A stretch of 64,000 bases of DNA from Eulemur rufifrons (lineage: Eukaryota > Chordata > Mammalia > Primates > Lemuridae): NCBI RefSeq assembly GCF_041146395.1, contig NC_090990.1, forward strand, positions 42,790,001 to 42,854,000, read 5' to 3'. The notes beneath the pieces were generated by a model. That model made no database searches. It saw only the letters and a program-made list of their open reading frames with translations, and was not told the origin of the DNA. Within the stretch, counting starts at the first letter, position 1, and each line of letters starts with the position of its first letter. Made by a program: the position numbers and the translations under genes. Below are positions 22,800 through 33,520 of this stretch, piece after piece.

Positions 22800-23780
22800 G
22801 GAAGGATTCTCCCTGGGATCAACTGGTGAGAGAAGACAGCCAGTGTCCCCGTGGAAGATGGGGGTGGGGGAGGTGAGTGTTTAGATTTAGGTATTCACAT
22901 ACTTTTGATTTCCTTCCATAATTCTTATACTTCTAGATTTCTTGACTAACTAATGTCCTCATTTCAAAGTTTTTGCTTTAAAATGATGACTTAATTTCTT
23001 AAACAACTTCTTCTTCCACTCTCAGAAATTAGCCTTAGAACAATATTTCATTTTCCACTCTGTCTTTGCTGAAGAGAAGCCTTTCACTGAATTTTTGGCT
23101 TGGTAACTTTTCCTTAGGAGAAGCCCTTCTTGATGTGCCAGAGTCCCCCTGGGCCCAGCAGGGCAGTTGAAATGGTTTGATTTTGCATTGCATTGTTAAG
23201 AAAGAAAAGAAAAAGGAAAGAAAGGGGAAAAATTTTTACGTCAATATCTAGCTTTACTTATACTCTCCACTGATGAATTGATTATTATTTTTTTTAAGTA
23301 TTAAAAATGAAACTTGGAAAAGAAATCAGTTTCCTAATCAGTTTTGCTTATTCTTCTTTGGTAGATTCACACTGTTTTATCATCAGGGTGGGTTTTTTTT
23401 TTTCTTTCATATTTTCTGGACTTTTGGCAGGAGTTTTACCACATGGGGTGAAGTGAAAAAACTAGACTCTACACATACGTAACCCAAGATTTTGTTTCCA
23501 GCGTTATGTTTATTGAATCAGCGTATGAGTCTGTGCATGCAGGGAGGAAGAATTAAAGCATGTGAATGACTACGCTGGGTCCAATCGGTGGTCCGTGTGG
23601 CCTTGTGCATGGCCACAAAGGATGGGAACGCCTACATCTGCCCACTCCGCCACGGTGGACCTCCTGGAGTTCCTGCCATTTTAACCACCCGCTCAGCGGT
23701 CCCTCTTGCATTTCAAACCAAGAAGCTCCACACCTTTTCCCACTTATCCATCCCTGTTCTCCCAATTTCTGCAAATTGCT
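22800..23780. other. Unassigned DNA with A/G-rich patch
   Basis: No gene recognised. A purine-rich patch lies at about 23200-23230. Overlapping plus-strand frames at 23566-23880 run into the LINE relic that follows. Confidence 0.4.
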
Positions 23781-23784
23781 CCAA

Positions 23785-24440
23785 TGTCTCTGTAGTTATC
23801 CAGGTGGGAAACTTCAGATTTGTCTTGGACTCATCCCTTTGAAACACTCCATTTCTTTATTCAATTGCCAACTCCTGTAGATTCGATCTGTTTTTTCTCA
23901 CAACCTCCTTCCTTCTCCTCTCCATTCCCACTGCTTCTACCTTATTCAGGTCCTCATTATTTCTCACTCGGGCCTTTTCAACGATCTCCTAATTAGTCTC
24001 CTCACCTCCAGTCTCTCTCATCTATAATCTATCTTCCATCCTTCCACTGGTTTAATTTCCCTGAAGTGCAGCTGTAATCATGTAACCCCACTGCTAAAAA
24101 ACTTAAATGGCTCCCCACTGCCTCCAGGATAAATGCCAAGGTCCTTAGCTTAGCGTTCAAGGCGCTTCACCATCTGGCCCTAAACAACCTTTCCAGACTC
24201 ATCTCCTATTACTACGCTACATGAATTTCCTATCCCAGCCAAATTGGGTTACTTATTACTGCACAATTGTGCCGTCTCTGATTATGGGCCTCTGCTCAAG
24301 TGGTTTCTTTGGCTTGGATATACAGATTTACTCCTCTCTGTTGGCCATTAAAGGTGATGTCCCATCTAACCACAAGGTTATTCCTAGCCACTCAGCCCCA
24401 CCTAATTACCTCTACTGTTAATTTTGCCTTTTATTTTCAC
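23785..24440 (+). mobile_element. L2/CR1-clade LINE ORF2 3' relic
   Basis: Translated fragments keep LINE ORF2 character: 'GNFRFVLDSSL' near 23805-23840 corresponds to the LGVILDSSLS block. Downstream text, 'atggctccccactgcctcc', 'aggataaatgccaaggtcc' and 'cttcaccatctggccctaa', is classic for L2-clade elements. Frames are broken. Confidence 0.7.
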
Positions 24441-24920
24441 CATTTCAGTGCATGTTCTATGGTTCCCCTTTAACTCTCTTAACTACAGAGCTCTCAAAGA
24501 TAGTAATGGTGCTTACATGTATAGGGAATGGGCTCTATTGGTCTGTACTTGAAAATGAAGGTATGAGGACCTGAGCCATGAGTCCTATCTGACAGCTCTC
24601 CTTGAAATGCACTTGGCATTGTCCTTCCCTTTGACAAGAGGGCGTCTGTATCAGCCCAATCTTCCTTCTTCCTTCTGTCCTGCAGGTTGAGCTCCCTCCT
24701 AGGAGGCTCGTGTTCTCTTATGTAAATGGGCTTCCACATTTACAAATGGCCTCATCCACTGGTTTCTCAGAAGTGTCCAGAGAAGTCCAAATTCCACTGG
24801 TGGATTCTAAGTTGTCTTAAATGTGGGGTCTTCACTCCCTTTTTTCCTGCCTCCTTGCCTCTGCTGACACTGCCGCCTCCCATACAAAACATTTTTAAAT
24901 CTTATTCCAGTAAACTTCTA
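24441..24920. other. Unassigned DNA
   Basis: No gene or clear repeat. An 81-codon minus-strand frame at 24494-24739 has no motif. Confidence 0.35.
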
Positions 24921-24924
24921 CCAT

Positions 24925-25112
24925 AATGATTCAAAAATATGGTAAGCATAAGAAACATCTGAAGAATTTGTTAAATATGGAAGATTCCTGTGTCCCACCT
25001 ACAAAGACTTGGAATTGGTAGGTCTGGGATGTGGCCCCAGAATATGTGCTTTTAAAACAAGCTCCCTGGGTGACTCTGATGGTGGTCTGAGGACCACACT
25101 TTGAAAATCACT
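24925..25112 (+). mobile_element. MER5-group hAT element
   Basis: 'taatgattcaaaaatatgg', 'ctgggatgtggccccagaa', 'caagctccctgggtgactc' and 'ggaccacactttgaaaatc' give the MER5-type inverted arrangement. Confidence 0.72.
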
Positions 25113-25269
25113 ATGGTGGAGTCCGGTCCTTCATCACTGTGCTCCTCACATCCTGTGGGGCAACCTGGACTATTTCCTATTTCCAAAACTTGCCCTGAAC
25201 TTCCCAACCACTGTGCCTTGGCTCCAGTTCTGCCTCAACAGCAGCAATTTTTCTTCCATTTCCCCCCTC

Positions 25270-25392
25270 TCAAAATGCCCCTCCCCATGAGGGCAGAAAC
25301 TTCTATCTATGCTGTTCATGGTTGTACCCCCAGTACCTAGAATAGTGCCTGACACATAGGAGATGCGAAAAAAATATTTGTTGAGTGAAGAA
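25270..25392 (+). mobile_element. L2 3' tail
   Basis: 'tgagggcagaaacttctat', 'cccagtacctagaatagtg' and 'atatttgttgagtgaagaa'. Confidence 0.75.
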
Positions 25393-25404
25393 ATGAATTT
25401 GTCA

Positions 25405-25825
25405 AGAAGGAATTCAAATGTCACTGCTTCCTTGAAGCAATCTTTGACCACCACCCAGAGAAATAGCTCCATCTTCTCAATCTTAGCACCTTCCTCCTTC
25501 TACTTTATACTATGGCTTGGCAATCTTTTTCTAGAAAGGGGCCAGATAAATATTGTAGGCTTTTCGAAACACACAAACTCTGTTGCAACTGCTCGACTCT
25601 GCTGTTGTAGTCCAAAAGCAGCCAAAGACAATATGTAAACCGATGGGCGTGGCTGTGTTCCAATTAAACTTCATTTATAAAAATCAGGCAGGTAGTGGGC
25701 AAGACTTGGCCCACAGACTGTAGTTTGCTGATGTCTGCTCCACTCATTTGTATGTGAAGTATATCTCCTTGGCTAGATTGTCAGATTATAAATTCCCCGA
25801 GATAGGGATGGAATCTTATTAGAGT
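25405..25825 (+). mobile_element. L2 3' fragment split by MER20
   Basis: Left part 25405-25512 ('aattcaaatgtcactgcttc') and right part 25743-25825 ('ttggctagattgtcagatt') are adjoining L2 pieces with a hAT element between them. Confidence 0.65.
25513..25742 (-). mobile_element. MER20-type hAT-Charlie element, antisense
   Basis: 'tttctagaaaggggccagat', 'gtagtccaaaagcagccaaa', 'gatgggcgtggctgtgttcc' and 'cacagactgtagtttgctga' match the whole element in reverse. About 230 bp and near complete. It interrupts L2. Confidence 0.85.
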
Positions 25826-26018
25826 ATAAATGTGTGTGTATGAATATTTATATATGTATATGTGCATTTATATATGCACATACATATAAAACACATTTCT
25901 ATATGTATGCACATATATAAAACACATTTGTATATGTATGTACATATATAAAACACATTTCTATATGTATGCACATAGATAAAACACATATACACATACA
26001 TATATACACATACACACT
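25826..26018. repeat. AT/GT-rich array with a 31-bp tandem repeat
   Basis: Within an alternating ta/tg/ca tract, a 31-bp unit ending 'ttctatatgtatgc' repeats about 3.5 times between about 25880 and 25990, with few differences between copies. Because 31 is not a multiple of 3, the repeat cycles through frames on the minus strand and makes the Y/C/I-rich open frame at 25819-26034. That frame is not a gene. Confidence 0.88.
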
Positions 26019-26019
26019 G

Positions 26020-26145
26020 ACTGGTTGTGGACAAATTATTTAGACTCTTTGATCCTCAGCTTTCTCATCGCTGAAACCACATCATAAGATACTGTAGATG
26101 AAGAGCCTGGCACAGTGCCTAGCCTATGACACATGCTCCATAAGA
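26020..26145 (+). mobile_element. MIR SINE 3' half
   Basis: 'gatcctcagctttctcatc' and 'cctggcacagtgcctagcc'. Confidence 0.8.
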
Positions 26146-26299
26146 CTCCTTTTCCTCTTTCTATGTCCTTAAAATAGCACGGCCACCCCTCCCCCGCCCC
26201 CTACAATCACTTAGCAAACTTCACTGTGGACCTATGATGTCAAAGGACCACACTTGGAACACAATGAAATTCTGAGGTGAACACGAAGAATGTGGTTGA

Positions 26300-28525
26300 A
26301 GAGAAGCCATTCTAGGTCAGGAGTCAGAAATGCACATTCTAGTCCCAACTCCATTCCCTGCGTCCCTGGTCTGCGAACTTCCCCACTCTTGGAGACGACC
26401 ACTCACGCCGTCTGCTTTCTCCTCACATCTCCCATACACCCGGCTCGCACCTTCACCCCGTTAGTAGATGACCTCACCTCATACTTCACTGAAAACAGAA
26501 GTCACCACAACGTTCACTTACCTTCCTACAATTCCACAAAACCATTCTCAACCCTCCGTACCTGCACTTGCTGCCTTTCCTGCTGCTCCCAAGGATGCGG
26601 TGTCCCCACCCCTATCAAAGACAAACGCCACCCCTCACCCTCTAGGTCCCCTCCATTCTCCCTTGTCAAGGACTTCAGTTCTTTACACATAATCTCTCTC
26701 TTTTGCATCATCAATCATCCACCAAACATGCTCTCATATCTCCCACTTAAAAGCAAAAACAACAAACACATGACAAGAGCCTCCCCTGACTCCCACTTTA
26801 ACTCCCTTCTACTGCTCCATAACTCTGCAAATTTTAAGCCAAATTTCTCCAACAATCGTCTCATTGCTTTCATATTCTCTATTACTCTTTGTGTTTTTCA
26901 GAAAATAAAGTCAAAATGAACAGAAATGTAAAGAGACAAACCTTCATATACTCACATTTATAATTCACAAATGATAATATTTTGTCTTTTTAGCTTCTGA
27001 GTTTTTAAAACAGGCCCTACAGACACAACTGCAGTTCCTGTCCCCATTCGCATCATTAACCCCTCCAAGTGGCTTCCACCTGCACCACTCCCAAGGTCAC
27101 CTGTGCCTTCCATGCCGCCAAGTCCAACCGACACCCCCTTGCCTCATTTTACCTCTCAGTGGGCGTCCGGAGCTGACCACTGCCTCCTTGCATTGCTCTC
27201 TTCTCTTGCCTTACACAATCTCATTCTTCCTTGTTCCGCTCTTACTTCACTGGCCTCTCCTCCTCTGTCTCCTTGGCTGGCTCCTCCTCCTCTTCTGAAC
27301 CCTGGGGCTCTGGGCTCTTGTGTCTTCTCTATCTACACGTTCTCCCCGAGTGAGCTCACCAGGGCTTTAAGTACCATCTAAATGCTAATGATTCCCAAGT
27401 TTATATTTCCAGCACAGACCCTGAGCTCTAGATATTATTTGTTTTTCTAATTGGGGTCTCAAATTTAATACGTCTACAGGGGAGGTCTTTATACTTACCC
27501 AGGCCAGTTCCTCTCCCACTCTTCCTCATCTCAGCAAATGGTACCTTTTTCTTGCTTAAGAAAAACACCTCACAGTCATCCTTGATATCTCCCTTTGTCC
27601 ACACTCTCTCTGCCCCTATCGAATCTCATGTCACACTCTAGTGGTTGAGCTTCCCAAATCTATCTTCACTTCAACGCCTTTGACATAACCTCTCCCTCCT
27701 GAATCATCAATCTCCCTCTATTAGACCATCACCACTGCTCAGCAGGCAGGCTCTTGTGTCTCCCTTCTTAAAAGCAGGACAAAGACCATCTCTTACCTGG
27801 AAGATCGCAGTAGCCCCTAGCTGGTCCTCCACTTATCCAAGGGCTATCCAGAAAGTATCCAGCCATTGTTAATATAACAAGAACAGTTATATGGCTCGAT
27901 ACTTTCCAGACAGCCTTTGTACACCAGACCCCCATGACCTATGTTCCACACAGCAGCCACAGTGACCACGGAATAAATACAAATCTGACTGTGCCCCTTC
28001 CTCACTTGAAACCCTTCCTGTTGCTTCCCATTTGTCTATGAAAAATAAGAAAACAAAACAAAAACAAGCTTCTGCCTACCTCTCTGGTGCAACCAATGCC
28101 ACTCATTCTTCTGGCTCATGATGTTGCAGGCACGTGGATCTCCTTGATGTTGATTCAACCCAGCGAGCCATTTCCCTCCTCTGGGCCTTTGTATGTGCTT
28201 GAAATGCCCTTCAGGAGCTCTTCCCATGACAGCCTTGTTCCATTCTTTAGGGCTCAGCTTAATCATACCCAAAATATTATCCCCTCCATAAATGCTCACT
28301 CAATTTCATATCACACTATTTCCTTCATAGACATAATTGCAACACGATTTCTTTGTTTATCCATTTCCTCGTTTATTTATTTATTTTTTTTCTAGTTTAT
28401 TGTCTGTCTTCCTCAGAGGAAGGTAAGTTATGAGGGCAAGACCTTATCTTTTTCACTCTACATCTCTAAAATTCAGAACAATGTCTAGCACATAGTAGAA
28501 ACTCAGTAAATATTTGTTGAATACA
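26300..28525 (+). mobile_element. LINE-2 relic, 2.2 kb, ORF2 RT domain to 3' tail
   Basis: The longest LINE-2 copy in the window, in sense orientation and near-collinear with L2 ORF2. The linker before the RT ('DDLTSYFTEN', about 26465-26500) lies inside the 209-codon open frame at 26290-26919. RT blocks follow through 27000-27420. The catalytic box at about 27378-27392 reads N-A-N-D instead of Y-A-D-D, so it is inactive. Next come the C-terminal blocks ('acacagcagccacagtgac'), then the tail 'aatgtctagcacatagtag' and 'atatttgttgaat', ending near 28525. L2 once supplied the machinery that moved MIR. Stops and frameshifts are frequent. A short palindromic element at 27836-27919 interrupts it. 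Confidence 0.88.
27836..27919. mobile_element. 84-bp palindromic DNA element (MITE), mariner-like
   Basis: Left arm 'agggctatccagaaagtatc' and the reverse complement of the right arm ('gatactttccagacagcct') match at roughly 22 of 27 positions. TA lies immediately on each side (27834-27835 and 27920-27921). Removing the element and one TA restores a continuous L2 reading ('cctccactta' joined to 'caccagaccc'). It is non-coding and would depend on a transposase elsewhere. The TA target and small size suggest Tc1/mariner. I cannot name a family. Confidence 0.72.
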
Positions 28526-28699
28526 CACATGACACATTCCCATCTCCATCCCTCTATCGGCTTTTCCATATATTTGGAATGCTTCCCTTCTCTTTGACCA
28601 TCTGGCAATGCCACATTGATCGTCTGAATCCAGTCTGTGTAGCCACTCCTCTGTGTCACCACACCTCAAGACTTGGGCACTCATGGCTCTCTGTCACAA
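28526..28699 (+). mobile_element. Possible second L2 fragment
   Basis: 'ttggaatgcttcccttctc' resembles the L2 block 'ctggaatgcccttccc'. The rest is unclear. Confidence 0.35.
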
Positions 28700-28970
28700 C
28701 ACTAGTAATAATAACAATCAGAGATTTTGTTTTAGCACTTACTCTATGCCAGGTACAGTGTCAAATGTTTAAAAAATATTATCTAACTCAATCTACATGA
28801 CCACCCTAGGAGATAGGAATTATATCCTCCTTTTACAGATGACAAAAGTGAGCCATAGAGAATGTAAGCAACTTGCCCAATGTCACAAAATAAAATGGAA
28901 CCAGGGATTCAAACCTAGTGTATCTAATTCCAAAGGTCATGCTCTTCAGTATTGAGCTATATCTTGTTTC
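28700..28970 (-). mobile_element. MIR SINE, antisense, full length
   Basis: 'tttagcacttactctatgcc', 'tcctccttttacagatgac', 'aacttgcccaatgtcacaa', 'gggattcaaacctagtgta' and 'catgctcttcagtattgag' cover the whole element. Confidence 0.92.
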
Positions 28971-28974
28971 TTAT

Positions 28975-29125
28975 TGCATTGTAATTTCTTATACATCTGT
29001 CTCTCCTAACCTTCTTGAAGGCAGATGGTTTTATACAGCTGTCTGCATCTCCAGAGTCTAGCACCCTCCTAGGCACAGAACTGGCACTTAAGAAATATTT
29101 GTGGAACAAATAAATCTGTCATTCA
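28975..29125 (+). mobile_element. L2 3' tail
   Basis: 'taaccttcttgaaggcaga', 'tccagagtctagcaccctc' and 'aagaaatatttgtggaaca'. Confidence 0.75.
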
Positions 29126-29734
29126 CAAGTTTATCTTAACACTTTATGGACTGATTAATAAATATTTACAGCCAGAAAGGAAAAGGACAAAGGAAAGAAA
29201 TCAGGTTAGATGGCTCTAAGAAGTAGGTACACAAAATAGTTAATCAGGCTAAGTTTGTGGAGCCCCAGACTTGATGTTTTTTCACACCAAAGACAATACC
29301 AAGGTCACTGCCAAGGAAGACAGACATTATGTAATTAGGGGACGCAGTGCCAGCAATTACTCCAGAAGCTCTTTCAAACTGAAACATGCCGGTGTTTGCT
29401 CATGTCCCTGCTCACACAAACAAAAGGCCTACATCTTGGAAACTGTTTTGCTTTGTTTGTTTGCAACAGCTCAAGTTGTTCTTCACTTGGCAGCCAGTGG
29501 CACAATCTTATTGGAAGCGTGGCCTGGACCCCAGCTTTGGCTGTGGCCTGTTGAAAGCAAATGAGAAGGTAAATGAGATGCCTGGTTTAGGTTTGGGGGC
29601 ATGGCACTCAGACAGGCATCAGGACAAAACAGAGCCCGCAGGCTCCTGCCTGCTGGGCCGTGACACATTTCCATGGATGGCGCAAATGGAGCCTCTCTCT
29701 GGGGACTGTCGGGGAGCACCTGCAAACCCATTTC
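29126..29734. other. Single-copy DNA with an exon-like segment
   Basis: Repeat-free. 29470-29568 is bounded on the plus strand by a T-rich tract ending in CAG (29445-29469) and by a strong donor-type 'aag|gtaaat'. It is 99 nt, open in the frame starting LKLFFTWQPVAQ and ending LLKANEK, and lies inside a 140-codon frame (29386-29808). I recognise no family. It may be chance; see findings. Confidence 0.3.
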
Positions 29735-29900
29735 TGTGCCAGGCTTATACTTTCTCATTTGTTCTTGACAGCAAATTAGTATTCCCATTTTGTAGAGGAG
29801 AAAACTGAAGCTCAAAGGCAAACAAAACTTGTCAAGATGACACAACCAATGGCTGAGCTCAAATTTAGGCCCTGGTTTGTATGACTACAAAAGCTATGCT
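29735..29900 (-). mobile_element. MIR SINE, antisense
   Basis: 'attcccattttgtagagga', 'gaaaactgaagctcaaagg' and 'aagatgacacaaccaatgg'. Confidence 0.88.
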
Positions 29901-29934
29901 TTTTCTGTCTTTTTCCCAATCACGTTATCCACCA

Positions 29935-31265
29935 TGCTCTCACTCCACCCCAGCCATACCAGCATTCTTGCTATTCCTCTGTATTCCTGCAGCCCCTGCC
30001 CTAGGACCTTCACACTCTCTGTTTCCTTTCCCCAATTTGCTCTTCCCCAAGATTTTCATGTCCTGCTTCATTCCTACCTTCAAGTCCTGACCCAGATGTC
30101 ACCTTCGCAGCAAGGCCCTCCCTGACAACTTCCACCTCTCCTAGCCTCTCTCTTTCTTGGTTTTCCTCCATCAAACTTATTATCTTACGACCTAATATAG
30201 GTCTGCATCTGCTTTTTTAAAGATTTATTATTTTTTTAATTGACAAATAAAAATTGTACATATTTATGGCATACAACTGGATGCTATGAAATATGTACAT
30301 ATTATGGAATGGTAATCAAGCTATTTAACATATGCATTACTTCACATACTTATTGTTTGTGGTGAGAACACTTACCATCTACTCTCTTAGCAATTTTCAA
30401 GCATACAATACATTGTTAATAATTATAGTCACCATGTTGTGCAATAGACTCTTGAACTGACTCCTGTTTAACTGAAATTTTGTGTCCTTTGACCACCATC
30501 TCCCCAACCTTCTCCTCTACCCCACCTCCAACCTCTGGTGACCAACATTCTCCTCTCTGCTTCTATGTTTGACCTTTTTGCTTCCATATATAATTCATAT
30601 GATATTTGTCTTTCTGTGTCTGGTTTACTTCATTTAACATAATGTCCTCCCAGTTCATCCATGTTGTCACAAGTGACAGGATTTCCTTCTTTTTTAAGGC
30701 TGAATAATATTCTATTTTGCATATGTTTTCTCTAACCATTCATGTGTTGATAGACACTTCGGTTGATTCTATATCTCGGCTGTTGTGAATAATGCTACAA
30801 TGAACACAGGTGTTCAGATATCTCTTCAACATACTGATTTCATTTCCTTTGGATATATTCCCAGTAGTGGGATTGCTGGATCATATAGTACTTCAGTTTT
30901 TTATCTCTGGAGGAACCTCCATACTGTTTTCCACAATGACTATACTAATTTACATTCCTACCAACAGTGTACAAGGGTTCTCTTCACTCTACATCCTAAC
31001 CAACACTTGTTACCTTTCATCCTTTTGGTAATAGCCATTCGAACAGGCGTGGTATCTCATTGTGGTTGTAATTTGCATTTCCCTGATGATTAGTGATGTT
31101 GTTTCTGCTTTCAGTATTGTTTTTGTTTATTGTCTTTCTTCCTAAACTAGAACATAAGCTTCATGAAATCAATGACTTTGTCTTTTGTTCACTTATTTAT
31201 ATCTACTTCCTAAAACAATGTCAGGCACTTAGCTAGTATTCAATAAATATGCATTGAATAAATGA
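29935..31265 (+). mobile_element. L2 3' end split by an antisense L1
   Basis: Left part 29935-30215 ('gacccagatgtcaccttcg', 'aaggccctccctgacaact') and right part 31103-31265 ('aaactagaacataagcttc', 'caataaatatgcattgaat') join into one L2 end when the L1 at 30216-31102 is removed. Confidence 0.85.
30216..31102 (-). mobile_element. L1 3' end, antisense, inserted into L2
   Basis: Starts with a T-rich head and 'attgacaaataaaaattgta', then 'ttgaccaccatctccccaa', 'aaggctgaataatattcta', 'gtagtgggattgctggatc' and 'gcatttccctgatgattag'. Flanks carry ATCTGCTTT (30207-30215) and TTCTGCTTT (31103-31111), a probable target duplication. It is 5'-truncated within ORF2. Plus-strand frames at 30785-31093 are antisense shadows. 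Confidence 0.9.
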
Positions 31266-31399
31266 ATAATTTCACCATCCAAACATTTTGGACATAAGCA
31301 GGCCAAGTACATCAGTATGAAGTTAATGCTTCTGGGGGAAAGTTATTGAGAAAGCAAAAGTCATACCGAAGTGCTAGCAGTATTGAACAGCATAGGGGA

Positions 31400-31625
31400 A
31401 GGGTCTGTTGGTTTCACATGCTAGCCCTACTCCTTATTAGCTCTGTCACCCTGGACAATGAACCTAACCTCTCTGTGCCTCAGTTTCCTCATTTGTAAAA
31501 CAGGTATAATAGAAGCATCTTTTTCATAGGGCAGTTCTAAGTATTAATGAGTTATTATGTTTAAGGTATTTAAAACAATGCCCAGCACATCATAAGTGAT
31601 ATGTAATTATTTGCTTTTGTTATTA
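31400..31625 (+). mobile_element. MIR SINE, near full length
   Basis: 'cctctctgtgcctcagttt', 'cctcatttgtaaaacaggt' and 'caatgcccagcacatcata'. Confidence 0.92.
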
Positions 31626-31629
31626 TCTA

Positions 31630-32215
31630 ACTACCTTGAAGCATAATTCTGTAACATTTTTCCTATAAAAAGACTAAAACCAAGGTATATTTCTCTTCAG
31701 GCACATAGAAAACCATTCATCCATGCTGAGATTATTCTGCAGAAAAATAAAAAAAAAAAGGAAGGAAAGAAAAACAAAACAAAGCACAAAACAACCCAAA
31801 ACTCAATGCTTTATTAGTACTGGGTTAAAAATCGAGCCCTGTAGCAATATGTTCAGACACTTAGACACTGATTATAAGAGGCAACTTAGAATTTCTCTGA
31901 AATATTAAAAGGGTAAAAAATTATAGTGCAGTGATGCTAGACTAATTTGATTTATTCAGGAAGAGAGGTGAGCTTTATTAGCTTATTCCCATTCTTCTTA
32001 GGAACCAAGAATATGGTTGTGCAAACCTCAGAGCAATACATAATATTTGAAACATGGTATTTGTTTCATCTGGATCCTGAAAGTCATCTCAGTAATCATC
32101 TTCTTCTAGAAGGCAAAAAGAATGGGGTATTCCACAAGATTGCTGCTGGGAGGTGTCTGCCTGTGGGTTACTATGCCTGATAGATGTGGGAAAGGGGTAG
32201 TTACCATTCATTCTT
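31630..32215. other. Single-copy DNA with A-rich patch
   Basis: A-rich low complexity at about 31738-31800. No gene recognised; frames of 60-77 codons have no motif. Confidence 0.4.
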
Positions 32216-32219
32216 CCTT

Positions 32220-32350
32220 TGTTCTTTCTTTCAACAAATATTCATGCATCATCTTTCTTGTGCCAGGCCTTGAGCTAAGTTGCAGGGATACAGAAGTGAT
32301 AAGGACATGGTCCTTGCCCTCATGGTATTTATAGTCTAGCAGGACTTCAT
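32220..32350 (-). mobile_element. L2 3' tail, antisense
   Basis: 'ctttcaacaaatattcatgc', 'tgccaggccttgagctaag' and 'tgccctcatggtatttata'. Confidence 0.82.
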
Positions 32351-32439
32351 GCTAACTGCAATGATGGGCCAGGTTTTTCTGTAATAGATTTTCTACCGGA
32401 AAGTACAATTCTCTTTCTTCCTTTCCCTCCACCCCTATC

Positions 32440-32720
32440 TTTCTTCTAATCATCTATTCATCCATCGAAGAGACACTGTGCAAGGCAAGTGAGGTCCTGC
32501 AGCTACATGCCAGGAATTAGAGTTGCATATGTAAGTCACTTCACTGATACAGATTCTGTCCTGCTGCACAAAGGGTATAAGATGGGAAGACTTTGCATAA
32601 ATAAATAAATGCATTAAAGTGCTACAGTTTACCCAGGCCAGAGGGAGGGCAGCATAGAAGAGAACTGTGTTTTAAATGAAGGCAGGCTTCAGGAAAACAC
32701 TGTAGATAGGATGTGGGACC
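32440..32720 (-). mobile_element. Possible L2 fragment, antisense
   Basis: 'gatacagattctgtcctgc' and 'taaataaataaatgcatta' fit the antisense L2 end, weakly. Confidence 0.4.
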
Positions 32721-33050
32721 AACGAGGAGGATTTCTCACCAGATATGGTTTGGGGTTAGACTTCTGCCCGAGGATGATTGCGGTAGCACATATTAATGTA
32801 CACATTAACACCTAAGAGTAAAAAAGAGGAGGGCATAGAGCCTGATAGTCAGAAAAACGAGGGAAAAAAAGAGAAGATGATATGAAGACATAAGGCTGGG
32901 AGACTTCCTCGAATTTTCAAATTCACAAGTACAGAAACACGTATTCACACCCCCACAAGTTAACTGCCATTCCAACTTTCTCTAAAGCTTGATATCTCAC
33001 TTGATGGTCGTTTAATCACTAATGACAGCTCCTGCTTATACAATGACAAG
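32721..33050. other. Unassigned DNA
   Basis: No gene or family recognised. Confidence 0.4.
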
Positions 33051-33054
33051 TAGA

Positions 33055-33360
33055 GAACAATAAAGCCACATTACTCTGATCTTGTCATCTGACTGATCAA
33101 AAACTTCTAAGGGCTGCCAATTTCCTACAGAATGAAGTTCAAACTCCTCACCGTAATTCTCCCAGCCCTTCCTGAAGTTCCTTCCACGTTCTCTCCTACT
33201 GCTCCTTTCACACAGCACACTTACAAAGTGCCAGCTTGGACCATGTGGGCTTCTATAAACGCTGACCTCTATTCCCTCACATCTGAGTCTTGCTCGTTGA
33301 ATAGTTTTCACCCGAATGCCTTCCCCATCACCTTGCCCTATTGAAATGCTACCCCCATGG
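33055..33360 (+). mobile_element. L2-type LINE fragment
   Basis: 'tgatcaaaaacttctaagg', 'gctgccaatttcctacaga' and 'cctgaagttccttccacgt' fit the L2-clade ORF2 3' blocks. Confidence 0.6.
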
Positions 33361-33384
33361 TAAGTCCAGCTCTAATGCTACTCA

Positions 33385-33515
33385 TTCATTTATTCATGGG
33401 TTTACTCAACAATTATTTATCAAGCACCCCACTAAGAGTCATGCTTTGGTAATGGCAAGATGAATGAGAAATAGGTTCTTGTTCAAGGAGTTCAGAGCTG
33501 TACTAAAAAATAGAG
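33385..33515 (-). mobile_element. L2 3' tail, antisense
   Basis: 'tcattcatttattcatggg', 'caacaattatttatcaagc' and 'gttcaaggagttcagagct'. It faces the preceding sense L2 and abuts an Alu. Confidence 0.75.
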
Positions 33516-33520
33516 GAGGG

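Noticed and set aside
25826..26018. CRISPR-like repeat array
   Set aside because: The 31-bp units are directly adjacent with no spacers, and the host is a mammal.
25819..26034. 71-codon Y/C/I-rich minus-strand frame
   Set aside because: Generated by the 31-bp tandem repeat.
29386..29808. 140-codon plus-strand frame as a whole gene
   Set aside because: Its 3' part runs into an antisense MIR (29735-29900) and no family is recognised. Only the inner 99-nt segment is kept, as a weak exon candidate.
32770..32815. Resemblance to the start of a U6 snRNA gene ('gcggtagcacatatta')
   Set aside because: Only about 15 bp match; no U6 body, promoter or terminator follows.
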